This document shows positions 11,513 through 22,491 of a DNA stretch of 64,000 nt, one piece after another (the first letter of the stretch is position 1; every line of letters begins with the position of its first letter). A model generated the notes under the pieces. The model made no database searches, had not been told where the DNA came from, and worked only from the letters and a program-made list of their open reading frames with translations. A program made the translations under genes and the position numbers. The stretch covers positions 29,482,001 to 29,546,000 of the forward strand of contig OX463824.1 in assembly GCA_949825045.1 (NCBI GenBank), written 5' to 3'. Source of the DNA: Argyresthia goedartella. Its lineage: Eukaryota > Arthropoda > Insecta > Lepidoptera > Argyresthiidae.

Positions 11513-11659
11513 TGCTCCGTCTTCGAAATGAGTAACCTAAAATAGACCTTATTACTGTGTAGTAGCGCATCCAGCTGTCACACTCAACACTGTATTTGAG
11601 GGTATTAGTATATATTTTTTTCCTTTTCCCTCCGGATCCTCCACCCGTCGTTCGTCATT
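11513..11659 (+). repeat. DIRS left inverted terminal repeat
   Basis: The sequence from GCTCCGTC to GTTCGTCATT is the reverse complement of 16185-16341 with very few differences. The outermost part differs between ends (TCTTCGAAATG on the left, TCTGAAGAAATG on the right). That difference lets each half of the internal complementary region be assigned to one terminus. Confidence 0.92.
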
Positions 11660-11727
11660 CACGTTTTCAGTGTCAATCACTCAGCAAGCTTCCTTTGATT
11701 TTAAAAAAAGTTCTTAGAAATTTCGTC

Positions 11728-13091
11728 ATGCCGAAACGGAAAAATAGTGAGAACATAAGTGAAATCGCTAGGAAGCTCAGAAAATTGGAAAAAAAGATGA
11801 AGAAAAGTAAATCTAGACGTAAAAGGATCATTTCATCGTCATCGGAAGAAGGTTCGCGATCTCCAGAAAAACAACAAGGTAACTTTAACCTATACATATG
11901 TATATTACGCACCAGGACGCCTGCGGGGCGATCCGAGCGTACTTATTTACAACCAGGTTGGCTTTCGGAGCCCTCCGCTGTAAACACATTGCGAGCAACC
12001 AGATTGGCCTACGGGGCCCTTCGCTGCAGCGCACTAGTATAGCTATAATACAGCTACATGTACCGTTTTTAGTTGGAGAAGACGAGAGACCGACGAGGGA
12101 AGTAATCTCCGACCTTGACTCAATCGTCCTTGACCGAACTACAATGGTAGATCATGAGCCTGGCCCTGGCCCTTCGACCAGCAATCTAGGCCAACCCAAC
12201 GGGCATCAAACGCCGGACTCTCGGGCCAATGAAACGAGCGCCTACGCAAACGGCGACGCCGCCGCCGACACACAATACCTCGACAGTGACGCGACTGACA
12301 ATGTCGCGCTGCTGGATGGTGAAGCGCTCGATATCTTGGGTGAAGATCCAACAAACATCATTATATATGGCAAAGACATTCGATCAGAGGTAGCCACCAG
12401 GTACGAACATATAGTGACTAATGGCTTGAATAAAGATATAAGAAGTGAACTCTGCAGTAAGTACCCTATCCCTGCAAATGCTATGCTCATCGGGGCCCCA
12501 ACCCTCAACCCCGAGGTCAAGGCCGCTCTGACCGAGCCGGTCATCAAGCGTGACAGACTTATCGAGGCGCGCCAAAAACGTCTTGCCTCCGCTATCACTT
12601 GCCTGGGAGAAGCTGCAACCCGCTTACTAGACAGCAAAGAAAGAGACAACACGCTTTTAAAACTCATAATGGAAGCGGGCCGCCTCGTATGTGATGCTCA
12701 GAACAACGAGTCCGTGTCAAGACGAAACCTAGCGGTTTATTCACTCAAGAAGGAGATGCAAGGCCCACTGCTTAACACTAAAATAGACAAATCTATGTTT
12801 GGCGAGCAGTTGTCAGAATCCTTGAAGACTGCAAAGGCTGTTTACAAGTCCGGCACGGATCTTAAAATACAGACCAACAACAAAACCACAACACCAGCAA
12901 AAAACTGGAAAGGCCAAGCTGCCAATCGCCGGCCCCCGCCGCCCCCGATGACACCGAGGAATCGGGGATACGCTGAGCCGATGGTGCCAGCGCAGTCGGG
13001 AACTCTGCCACCGACGCAGCGCAGCGGGCGCGGGTACTCGTTGAGGCCGCCTCCGCCGCCGCCGTACAAGCAAGCGCGCAGGCGATACTAG
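11728..13091 (+). CDS. DIRS gag with one predicted intron
   Basis: Exon 1 (11728-11878) starts MPKRKNSENISEIARKLRK and is highly basic and coiled-coil-like. A GTAACT donor at 11879 and a pyrimidine-rich acceptor (CCGTTTTTAG) ending at 12072 define a 194-nt intron. Removing it leaves phase 1 on both sides, so exon 2 (12073-13091) joins in frame. Exon 2 encodes an acidic region, a helical core and a Pro/Arg-rich tail ending in KQARRRY. The whole would be about 390 residues, typical of DIRS Gag, which packages the element RNA. The pol frame overlaps its end. I infer the intron from splice signals and frame; there is no transcript evidence. Confidence 0.75.
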
Positions 13092-14836
13092 ACCCGGTAA
13101 TATACGGGGACAGGCTGGCCCTTTTCTACAATGCATGGGTTACAATTACGAACGATCCTCAGATATTATCATGGATAGAAGGCTATAAAATAGTATTTTC
13201 TAAACCAGCCATTCAACTGCATAATCCCCCTGTTCGAACATATTCAGAAAGCGAAAGAAATATATTTTTCAAATCTATAAATAACTTAGAGACAATAGGG
13301 GCGATATCGCCATGCATACCATGCAAATACCAATTTATATCAATCATTTTCATGCGACCCAAATCAAACGGCAAGTGGCGGTTTATTTTAAATTTAAAAG
13401 AACTGAATAAATCCATTGAAACCAATCATTTTAAAATTGAAGACCTTAGAACTGCTCTAAAACTAACATCAAAAAATTGCTACATGTCAACAATCGACCT
13501 AAAAGATGCCTATTTTTTCATAAAGATTCATCCGGAGAGCAAAAAATACTTTTTATGGGAAGGAAAATTATATGAATTTAATGTCCTGCCGTTTGGTCTG
13601 TGCACCGCTCCGTACGTTTTCACTAAAATAATGAAGCCCGTAATAAAACTGTTACGGACGGGGGGCTTCATGTCTACCATATATTTAGATGACATACACT
13701 TGATTGGTAGGTCTTATCAAGAATGCCAAGACAACGTCTTAATCACAAAAAAGCTAATATCTTCACTCGGATTTAAAATCAACGATGAGAAAAGAAACTA
13801 ACACCTTCACCCAAGTGTACTTTTCTGGGTTTTACCATCGATTCAGTAAAATTTCAACTAGCTTTGCCAAACGAAAAAAGAAAACGCATCAAAAAAGATC
13901 TTCTAAAATTCATTAACATTAAACAATGTAACATAAGAGAATTCGCCCAACTCGTTGGAACCCTGGTCTCCGTGTGCCCAGCAGTTGAATACGGGTGGCT
14001 TTATACGAAAGAGTCTGAAAGATGTAAATACCTGAATCTAACAAACAACGATCATAATTATGACGTCATCATGAACATACCGGATTCATGCCATAACGAT
14101 TTTCTTTGGTGGCTAAACGCCGTAGACCACTCAGTTCACAGAATTACTGCTTAGAAATATTTTCTGATAGCTCAACGACTGGGTGGGGCGCGGCCTGTGG
14201 GGGTGAAACGGCCAGCGGCCAATCATCACATTAACTATTTAGAGTTGCTTGCAGCATTTATAGCACTAAAGATTTTTGCAACTAGCTACAACAATTGCCA
14301 AATTTTACTCAGAGTAGACAACAAAACTGCAGATACAGCATCAAGAAGTATACATCCAGATATAGAGTGGGAACTGAATGACTCCGCATTCCAATTAATA
14401 TGCCAGCAATTTGGAACCCCTGATATAGATTTGTTCGCGAGTCGAATAAATAAAAAATGTGACAAATATGTAGCATGGCACAGAGACCCAGATGCAATTG
14501 CAATAAACGCATTTACTCTTTGTTGGTCAGAAATTCTGACTCAGAATTCTTCTTTTACTCGTTTCCGCCATTCTCGGTTTTACTAAAAACCATGCGTAAA
14601 ATAATATCAGATAAAGCAACAGGTGTAATAGTCGTCCCCAAGTGGGAAACTCAGCCCTGGTATCGCCTATTTAGACGCTTACTCATTAGCGATACAATTT
14701 CATTCAGTCCTTCTGACAATATCATTATTACACATTCCAGTCAAAGCAATATTCAATCGAACCTTACACTGATGGCCGGAGTGCTCTGCGGTCGGCGCTA
14801 CTGCGACGCGGCGCACCGGCAGACGCCTTAAATATC
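13085..14836 (+). pseudogene. DIRS pol: RT and RNase H, frameshifted
   Basis: The RT frame is open from about 13085, overlapping the end of gag in another frame. It carries GKWRFILNLKELN, the catalytic Asp of STIDLKDAYF, LPFGLCTAPYVFTK and YLDD at about 13684, up to a frameshift near 13795. The second segment (13864-14154) has the DIRS-type REFAQLVGTLVS motif. RNase H follows through two more frame changes: EIFSDSSTTGWGAA, then INYLELLAAFIALK and RVDNKTA. The GTPDIDLFASRIN signature of DIRS/Ngaro RNase H is at about 14416-14455. A further shift at about 14540 leads to the PPFS...VPKWETQPWY linker. At least four frame breaks make this copy inactive. Confidence 0.85.
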
Positions 14837-15742
14837 ATGATCGCTTCACTCGCCGATAACACTATGAAGCAGTATGAAGTCTGCTTGATACGCTGGTTTG
14901 CTTACGCTATAGATAAATCCAACGACCCGTTCGAAGCCTCCATCCCCGCGGTATTATCGTTCCTCACACACTTATACAATTCAGGAAGCCAGTACGGCTC
15001 GTAAAATAGCTACAGGGCTGCATTATCAATTCTGATTGGATCGCATATCTCTAACGACGATTCAATCAACAGATTTTTGAAGGGGGCCTTCCGCCTTAGA
15101 CCTCCCTTACCTAAGTACGATGTCATCTGGGACACGTCCACCGTACTTGATATTCTTGGAACATGGTACCCAAACGAGGAAGCTTCGCTCAAGCATCTTT
15201 CAAAGAAATGCGCATTACTTCTAGCACTTACGACTGCACACCGAGTACAAACATTGTCTAAAATTAATATACAAAATATTACAGTCTCTGATTCACAAAT
15301 ATAAATCAAAATAACCGATCTTATCAAGACATCCCGGCTGAGGCAAACACAACCAATATTATATTTACCATTCTTTACACAAAAACCAGAAATATGCCCC
15401 GCACTTACGCTCACTTGCTATCTAGATAGAACCAAAAATATTCGGGGTGACATTCAGATTCTTTTCATAAGTCACAGAAAACCTCATGCCAGTGTCGGTA
15501 GCCAAACCATAAGCAGGTGGATCAGGTGCAACCTTGATGAGTGCGGTATCGACGTGTCTAGATTCAGCGCGCACGGCACGCGGCACGCTAGCACGTCGCG
15601 CGCGTGCCACCTCGGCCTGAACGTAGACACGATCCGTAAGACCGCGGGCTGGAGCGGCACGTCTACGACTTTTGCTAGGTTCTACGATAGAATCATTGTC
15701 GATAACAATAACCAATCCTTAGCCAGACTGATTATAGAGTAA
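14837..15742 (+). pseudogene. DIRS tyrosine recombinase with two stop codons
   Basis: One reading frame runs the full length. It starts MIASLADNTMKQYEV (SAM-like core-binding N-terminus). It contains the catalytic Arg in TTAHRVQTLSKI, the H-x-x-R of SAHGTRHAS and the nucleophilic Tyr in ARFYDR near 15685. Only two TAA codons (15002-15004 and 15302-15304) interrupt it. These enzymes integrate a circular cDNA by strand exchange through a 3'-phosphotyrosine. Because the frame is otherwise kept, the stops look like recent point changes and not long decay. Confidence 0.88.
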
Positions 15743-15950
15743 ATTACGTATTTACGTATCTTATTTATTACAATTTTGTAATAAATTAGTTTATAATATC
15801 TTATAAGTACATTATGTTATATTATCTGTTGCAGTAAGTAATAATAAATTTGTTATTACTTCATTTTGAATTAAAAACCAAATGATTGATTATCACACCT
15901 ATGCCTTTGATATTTCCTGTTCACATAGTAAGTACGCATACTCTCAAAGT

Positions 15951-16088
15951 CTACACAGTAATAAGGTCTATTTTAGGTTACTCATTTCGAAGACGGAGCA
16001 TGAGTATAATTAATGATTAAACGAACTTACCTGTACGTGAAGTTCTATCATAATTATACGAAGGCTCCGTCTGAAGAAATGAGTAACC
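15951..16088 (+). repeat. DIRS internal complementary region (ICR)
   Basis: Bases 15951-16011 are the reverse complement of the left terminus (11502-11565). Bases 16012-16088 are the reverse complement of the right terminus (about 16306-16382). The junction near 16011/16012 therefore shows the two element ends joined head to tail. In DIRS replication this region templates completion of the ends and circle formation. Confidence 0.9.
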
Positions 16089-16184
16089 ACATCCCGCCCT
16101 TCCCGGCCCCAAGCTTCATCGGAAATATCATAGCATAGAGAGGAGCTGAAGCCAAGCAGGGGCTAAGTGAAGACTCCAAACTAA

Positions 16185-16382
16185 ATGACGAACGACGGGT
16201 GGAGGATCCGGAGGGAAAAGGAAAAAAATATATACTAATACCCTCAAATACAGTGTTGAATGTGACAGCTGGATGCGCTACTACACAGTAATAAGGTCTA
16301 TTTTAGGTTACTCATTTCTTCAGACGGAGCCTTCGTATAATTATGATAGAACTTCACGTACAGGTAAGTTCGTTTAATCATT
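16185..16382 (+). repeat. DIRS right inverted terminal repeat
   Basis: Bases 16185-16341 mirror the left repeat. Bases 16342-16382 are the right-specific end copied in the ICR. The element stops at about 16382, where similarity to the ICR ends. Confidence 0.88.
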
Positions 16383-16675
16383 AAGTAACACTAAGAACTA
16401 GAGTATGTATAACTGTAAGGCCGTGGATGCGGGAGGCTCAGGACCGGAGTAGATGGAGTGGTAAAGAATGTGTGCCGATTGATGATGATGTTTAGCTAAC
16501 TTAACATAGCAACAAAATTAATAATAAAACATTCACTATTCACATAAATATTTTATCTATTTAATAAAGTAAGTTTTAAAGAGGAGGTCTGTGGCGCACT
16601 CAGTCAGAAAGCCAGCAGTGAGCTGTTATAGGCTGCTATGATGATTAATAAAGTATAATAGTTTTAATTACAATA
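16383..16675. other. Harbinger intron remnant
   Basis: AT-rich sequence without coding potential, lying between the DIRS right end and the next transposase exon. It precedes the acceptor TTTTTACTTGCAG. Confidence 0.5.
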
Positions 16676-16702
16676 GTGTCTAATATAATATTTTTACTTG
16701 CA

Positions 16703-16864
16703 GGTGACTCTGGTTATCCTTTGAGGAAAACTATGATGACTGCTTTATTGGATGCAACAGAAGGCTCATCTGAAGCCTACTACACTAATTGCCATGTCAA
16801 AACTAGAAATGTAATTACACAGTTATTGCAAGCATCAAAAAGTCTTCATTTAAGTTTTATGTAA
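16703..16864 (+). pseudogene. PIF/Harbinger transposase, 3' exon
   Basis: After the acceptor TTACTTGCAG (ending about 16703), the sequence encodes GDSGYPLRKTMMTALLDA and then YYTNCHVKTRN. This is the C-terminal HARBI1 block that follows the second catalytic Asp; the third acidic residue would come just after it. The frame ends 12-15 codons later without the expected ER-x-FG-x-LK motif, so the third catalytic position is lost. It is the same gene as the exons at 10082-11114, now separated by the DIRS element. Confidence 0.82.
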
Positions 16865-17098
16865 AAATTGTGTTTTTTGTGTTATTTAGTTTTTGTTGTT
16901 TTTTAAGTTACAATGTTTTTGTTTTGTAAAGATTTAATGTAATAAGATAAATATGCATGTATGTAAATATCTATACATACATATTTAGACAATCATAATT
17001 TAGAAGCACCACAGATACTATAATATTATACTGTAGCACTGTTTTTTTTTGTCACTTTTTAAAGACATCATCATACATGTAATTTTGAATAAAAAATC

Positions 17099-17124
17099 TA
17101 ACTTTGACTTAACTATTGAGTATA
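17099..17124 (+). repeat. Left target-site duplication, 26 bp
   Basis: The 26 bases starting TAACTTTGACTTAAC and ending GAGTATA are identical to 22743-22768. They mark the 5' edge of the OTU-RTE insertion. Confidence 0.95.
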
Positions 17125-18909
17125 TAGTGGATATAGGAGTGGCGTTTGTGTTGCCGGACCGAACGGACGTGTCTATAGACCTCCGACATCTTGCAAACGC
17201 ATTTAAACAAACAATAGTTTACAACCCGGCGCGCGCCTTTGTTCTGTCTCTGGTTTCTCGCGTTTCGGAGATTTTGTATCAGCGAGATGATATGAGAGTG
17301 TCTAATATAGCTACAAGTGTGAAAGTAGAGTGCGTAAAATGTGAATTAGATAGGTTCTGAGCTGCGCCCTACCAGATAATAGGCTACGCCACGCTGCTGT
17401 GACAATACGTGTACAATATTGTGTACGACAATAGGTGCACATAGCTGAGACAACTCAACGAGTATTGCCTGGTGAGCCCGTTCCTATTCAGTGTCCTAAC
17501 GCATGCAACCAATATTTATCTCCACAGACGAATCTACTAGAAGAGACCCCGAGTTTACGTCTCACGCAATACATAACAGTACTCCCTAACGACACGCCGT
17601 TATCCTGGAGTATTAACCGACCCTATCCAGCACATTAGGTGTGTCATGACACTGGGATATCTCCTCAGCAGTAACCTAACCTTATCAATGAATTGCTTTC
17701 TCCGGACACACAAACGATTACATAGGACGTAGAATCTTCATTATTTAAGGTATTTCTTAAGTGAATCTAACCCATAAAATTAAGCTCTCTCAACAGCAAC
17801 AACCTGGGAAACAGACTTACTTCATTTCATCACAGACATTCGACATCATCATAAATACTAAGTCAATAGAAACTAGAGTTGCGCAACGAGTCGTGGTGTT
17901 ATCCCACGCCAAGAGGCAGGCCCTTTCATGCACTTCCTGCAGGCACGTGAATAAGGACACTAAAACCCAAACAATACCGGACAGAAAAAGTTAAACAGAA
18001 GAGATAAATTACGCCAAAAAAACATTCCTCAAACTAACACAGCTGCAAAACAGCGAAGCAAATACGTCTTTTTTTTGTGCAACAAGCCCCTTCTCTGGAC
18101 AACGAGCTAAGAAAAAACGAATTCCAACGAGCAATAAACAATAGGGCCTTGCACAGGGACTGAACCTCGACCCGTGTCACGGACCTCACTACTTCGCACT
18201 AATGAAGTGAACTGAAGTAGGTGATATCAGTGCAGAGAGTATCACTAGCTGAGCAACAACCTGGTGAGATTGCTCCGATTAAGATAGCCCTGTATCAGAT
18301 AAAACAGCAAAACTAACTTTATATCTGGCAGGTAACATCCTTCGTAATGCTGGTTACCATTTCATAAACAGATACCGCTCTCGCTCCAAATTACTACGCT
18401 AACTCTAAACTATTCCATAGGCATAGTCCCGTACAAATAGGTAGGTGATAGGTATACGAAAATACAAAACTAGGCAGGAACCTACCCAAGCACTAAAACA
18501 AAACTAAACTATTTGCCACCATCCGGTCCAACCAGCCCATCTTGACCTGTTACAAAATAAAATAAACAATAATGCAAGCCTACTGCATATTCTGAGAAAT
18601 AGCGAGTAAAAGCCAACACTTGCACATCATAAAAGGATCATTTTACCATCTTGCAGAAAACAGGCAATTAACGAAAGGCAGCTGACGAACAATAACAAAA
18701 TAAAATCAAAGACTCTTTGTCCTAAGCGGGTCTCTCTCACGCCTATTTTAAAGCTTCCAGGCCCAGCCTCCAATTCTCTTAGAAAATACCGAGAATAAGT
18801 GCGCAAAGATACGCACAAACTTTGACAGCCACAACCCGTACCATAAACAATAGGTACGTAGGTAGTTCAAATTAATCAAATTAGCTCTAAGTTCTTTCTT
18901 TCCAAAAAG
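17125..18909 (+). other. 1.8-kb leader of the OTU-RTE element
   Basis: The leader before the main ATG has no long ORF. The first 236 bp are open in one frame (to the TGA at 17358-17360) and are more GC-balanced. A second short frame covers 17435-17638 and a third 17761-17994. None matches a known ORF1 motif (no CCHC knuckle, RRM or esterase signature). It may be a 5' UTR with internal promoter, a decayed ORF1, or hold a structured 5' end. I could not fold it. Confidence 0.5.
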
Positions 18910-21900
18910 ATGAAAGCCTTATCAATGCCGAGAGATGGTAACTGCCTATTCCACGCAATTGCTGACCAAATTAATCACCTATATCAATTAACACTCGACC
19001 ACACCCACATTCGTAAGGACCTAGTTAAATATGTAGAAGAAAACTGCGATGAACAGAACATAAAGTTTGCAATCGCCGAGCCTGAAGAAACCCTCAACGA
19101 CTACATTAAAAATCTGCGCAATTACGGCAGTTGGGCTGGAGAGGAGATTATAATAGCAGCCGCCGAATATTTTCTAATTAACGTAACAATCCACCAGCAA
19201 AATACACCATCGCTCACATACAGGCCCAAGAATCCCGCGGATGCAGTGGGATCTATCAACCTCAACTTCACAGGAAACCACTACGACAGCGTATACTTGC
19301 TTGAATCACAAAATTTACCCACGAATCTAGCAACCGACAGCCAAACTGATAACAACATACCTTCCCCGATACTTAAGGCAACACCCATGACCTCCTCAGG
19401 GTCAACCATAACATCAATAGATGACATCCCTGACAACACCGGATATGCGATGACACGACACAGCCCCATATATAAACCAAAAGTCACATGCGAGCGTATG
19501 CGCATTGCTACTTGGAACGTTAGAGGATGCGCCGAAATACCTAAGAGACTCAACATTGATGCTGAATTGACAAACAGAAACATACATATAGCCTGTATAC
19601 AGGAAACAAACATGACATCGGGGACATACGTGTCAAAACACTATCTCTGGTATCTATCAGGCACAACCAGCATCGCACACTGTGGCTTAGCTATACTAAT
19701 TAGAAAGGACCTGAACTTAACGGTCCACAATATAAATCGCGACCTGGAAACCATGGCAGCAACAATAACATCGGCCACTAATACACTATATGTAATAAAC
19801 GCACATATCCCCAGCTCTTCCACGAGAGCAACCGCAGCGTTTTCGCAACTTATAAAGATTATTCAAAAGAAACCAAACAAAGCCAAAATATTAATGCTAG
19901 GTGACTTTAACGCGCATATCGGACTAGGCGATACAAAGGAATACAGGAAAAAGGGAATTATAGGAACAAATCTCCTACACAAATCATCAAATATCATCGG
20001 AGAAATGCTAATGGATATCTGTTCCCGCGAAAACTTAAAAATAGAAACCACCTGGGCTCGCAAGTCATGTCGGGCCACATGGTCTAACGGGAAAACAAAA
20101 TCACAACTAGACCATATAATTATCTCGAATAATGCGCCACACACATTTAACTTCATCAGAGGACAATGGAGCTACCTGCATATTTCCGACCACAAGATAA
20201 TCTGGGGTGAAATAGACCCACTAAACCTGCTTCCAAGAACTGGCGACACGCAAATGGAATCAACAAAGAGTACAACCCAAACTAAGTACAAAGCGATAAC
20301 AGCTTTAAAGTTCAACTATAAACAGTGTTCGTACACCGCCCTAGCACGAGATGAAATGAATGACACAAAAGTAAAATACCATAACGGGATTATGGAAGAA
20401 CTTACGGCGAACAACTACAAATTTAAAGAAAATGACGACGAATATACGCCCGACATTCCGTGGGAATCTATTACAGGGGTTATGAAGTCAGTAGCCCAAA
20501 AAACACTTTCCGTAAAACCCGCTAGATCGCGGGAACACCGAATTGCTCTGGCAAATTTACAAAAGGCCAAATTCCTTAAAAGACGTCGACCAACCGACCA
20601 AACAATCAATAAACAACTCAAAGAATGCCGACGACGTCTTGAGGAAATTATTGATAATGAAGAAAAACGAGAATGCAGAGCATTTTTTGAAGGCCTAGGA
20701 AAAAAACACCCAAGCAAACGCATGCAAATCGTGTACCACTATTACAGACGACACCAGCTTCAATCGAGACGGTGGAAAAAACAACGATTTATCCCAATGT
20801 CACGCTGGGAACAGGAATTAAGGAAATCAGAAGGCCCTAACATTATGATTATCCCTAACGAAACTTCATTAAACCCTGACTATCTAGAAAATGGTCCAAC
20901 AATAGCCGACATAAAAACGATAATCAGCCGCATGCGTAACGGAACAGCGCCGGGTACAGATCAGGTAGTCCCGGAACTGTACAAAGGAATACCGCCACAA
21001 CTGTTAAAGGTTATTACCAAAACAATGCACAGAGCATGGACAGAAAATATAATACCGGAGTCCTGGAATGAAACGGTCCAAGTACCTATCCCCAAAATCA
21101 GAAACCCGCAAGACACCAATGACTATCGCCGTATAACAATGTGTAATACAGGATATCGCATATACGCGACATACCTGCTCATCAAACTAGACGAGATAAC
21201 AAAAGAACTCGGGAACTACCAAGCAGCATTTCTCCGCAATAGATCCACCGATGACCACATCTTCACACTACGCAGAGTATTAGACGAAGAATGGCGCGCG
21301 GGTAACAGAACATATGTACTGGCACTAGATATCGCCAAAGCATTTGATACTATAGACCTAAACGTGCTCAAGGATATTCTCCTTTCAAGGACCAATAAGA
21401 TTTTAACCAATAGGATAATAAAAGCCTGCATGTATGAACGGACCTGCATCAAATGGTTCGGACAGCAAAGTAACTTGATCAACAAAGGAAAAGGAGTAAA
21501 ACAAGGCTGTCCACTATCACCAAGACTATTTACAATATTAATGGATGATGTACTCAAAACACTGGAAGAAGAAATTCCCAACATAAAACTGGACCAAGAT
21601 GAAGAAATAGTCTTACCACTTATTCTCTCCTTCGCGGATGACCTCATCATCGTTTGTCAAGATTTACAACACCTTGACCAAATCGTCACGCACTTGAAAG
21701 CACTATTAAAAACAGTAGGGCTCGATACTAACGAAACAAAGACGAAAATTCTTATAAGAGACCCCATAAACACCCAGCGCCCACAAGTGATCGTATTGGA
21801 CGGAGTTCCAATACGACCCGTAGACGAAATAAAATATCTCGGCACATATATAACGGCAGGACATAGTAGGAGAGACACAATAAAGAAGAGATGCCGGCAA

Positions 21901-22491
21901 GCCATAGGCAATTCCAAGGCCCTAATGAATTTTATAAAGAAATCCAACATGGACTGGAAAATAGTACGCCTGATTTACAAAATGGTTATAGCACCGTTTA
22001 TAACATACGGACTTAAAGCGGCAGCCCTCACCAAAGCAAACCGTTCTAGACTAAGAAAATATGAACGCCTGATCCTCAGAGACATGTTCGAGAACGCCAG
22101 AAGCTATCCAAGACACCACAAAATTCATGACTTACTACAGGGCAAAACAATAACCAAACAAATAAAAAACCATCGGATGTGTTACTATACACATATTCTA
22201 CGACGCCCACAAAAACACCTACTCCACGCTGCATTGAAATACGAAGCAAAGAAGAAGAAAGTTGGCCGACCCATTTACACCTGGAAGGATTCCCTTAAGC
22301 ATGACATCAAATACTACGGTAAAGAACACAGTTACTGGACAGAATCAGCACACAACAGGGACGAAGTCAGAAAGGCATCGAGCCAAATATACCATATTCC
22401 AGAAACAGACAGCGAAAGCGAAACGGAGACCTTACCGGATAACCCAAACGAACACGACAGGACAGGAAACTCAACCTATAACAATACCTGA
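18910..22491 (+). CDS. OTU-endonuclease-reverse transcriptase polyprotein
   Basis: One intact frame of 1193 residues. Residues 1-135 form an OTU cysteine protease: D9-G-N-C12-L-F-H at the nucleophile, W75-A-G-E in the middle and N-H124-Y-D as the catalytic His motif. OTU enzymes cleave ubiquitin or ubiquitin-like chains. Residues about 197-435 are an APE endonuclease with TWNVRG, QET (E232), GDFNAHIG (331-338) and SDH (427-429). RT spans about 660-1000, with D807 in LALDIAKAFD, QGCPLSPRLF and FADD at 908-911. The C-terminus has the RTE-type GRP...W block. All catalytic residues are present. The ATG at 18910 is the first in frame and lies 5 codons before the OTU motif. The likely role is target-primed reverse transcription, with the OTU possibly shielding the protein from ubiquitin-dependent turnover (inference). 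Confidence 0.93.
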   Translation: MKALSMPRDGNCLFHAIADQINHLYQLTLDHTHIRKDLVKYVEENCDEQNIKFAIAEPEETLNDYIKNLRNYGSWAGEEIIIAAAEYFLINVTIHQQNTPSLTYRPKNPADAVGSINLNFTGNHYDSVYLLESQNLPTNLATDSQTDNNIPSPILKATPMTSSGSTITSIDDIPDNTGYAMTRHSPIYKPKVTCERMRIATWNVRGCAEIPKRLNIDAELTNRNIHIACIQETNMTSGTYVSKHYLWYLSGTTSIAHCGLAILIRKDLNLTVHNINRDLETMAATITSATNTLYVINAHIPSSSTRATAAFSQLIKIIQKKPNKAKILMLGDFNAHIGLGDTKEYRKKGIIGTNLLHKSSNIIGEMLMDICSRENLKIETTWARKSCRATWSNGKTKSQLDHIIISNNAPHTFNFIRGQWSYLHISDHKIIWGEIDPLNLLPRTGDTQMESTKSTTQTKYKAITALKFNYKQCSYTALARDEMNDTKVKYHNGIMEELTANNYKFKENDDEYTPDIPWESITGVMKSVAQKTLSVKPARSREHRIALANLQKAKFLKRRRPTDQTINKQLKECRRRLEEIIDNEEKRECRAFFEGLGKKHPSKRMQIVYHYYRRHQLQSRRWKKQRFIPMSRWEQELRKSEGPNIMIIPNETSLNPDYLENGPTIADIKTIISRMRNGTAPGTDQVVPELYKGIPPQLLKVITKTMHRAWTENIIPESWNETVQVPIPKIRNPQDTNDYRRITMCNTGYRIYATYLLIKLDEITKELGNYQAAFLRNRSTDDHIFTLRRVLDEEWRAGNRTYVLALDIAKAFDTIDLNVLKDILLSRTNKILTNRIIKACMYERTCIKWFGQQSNLINKGKGVKQGCPLSPRLFTILMDDVLKTLEEEIPNIKLDQDEEIVLPLILSFADDLIIVCQDLQHLDQIVTHLKALLKTVGLDTNETKTKILIRDPINTQRPQVIVLDGVPIRPVDEIKYLGTYITAGHSRRDTIKKRCRQAIGNSKALMNFIKKSNMDWKIVRLIYKMVIAPFITYGLKAAALTKANRSRLRKYERLILRDMFENARSYPRHHKIHDLLQGKTITKQIKNHRMCYYTHILRRPQKHLLHAALKYEAKKKKVGRPIYTWKDSLKHDIKYYGKEHSYWTESAHNRDEVRKASSQIYHIPETDSESETETLPDNPNEHDRTGNSTYNNT

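Larger units (their letters stand above)
11502..16382 (+). mobile_element. DIRS-type tyrosine-recombinase retrotransposon
   Basis: Inverted termini (11513-11659 and 16185-16341), an internal complementary region (15951-16088), a gag frame, DIRS-type RT/RNase H and a tyrosine recombinase in that order define a DIRS1-like element of 4.88 kb. It interrupts the Harbinger gene between transposase exons. DIRS elements make no target duplication because they integrate as circles by YR recombination, and none is seen here. Gag is intact if an intron is removed. RT/RNase H carries frameshifts and YR has two nonsense codons. Confidence 0.93.

Noticed and set aside
12139..13136. Several Arg-rich minus ORFs
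   Set aside because: Shadows of the GC-rich DIRS gag; Arg and Pro richness mirrors the Pro/Ala codons on plus.
15010..15715. Minus ORFs of 134 and 97 codons
   Set aside because: They are antisense to the tyrosine recombinase frame and carry no motif.
17125..17250. HDV-like ribozyme at the 5' end of the OTU element
   Set aside because: I could not draw the nested double pseudoknot by eye; a covariance search is needed.
21216..21650. 144-codon minus ORF
   Set aside because: It is antisense to the RT domain of the OTU element, which has all catalytic motifs on plus.
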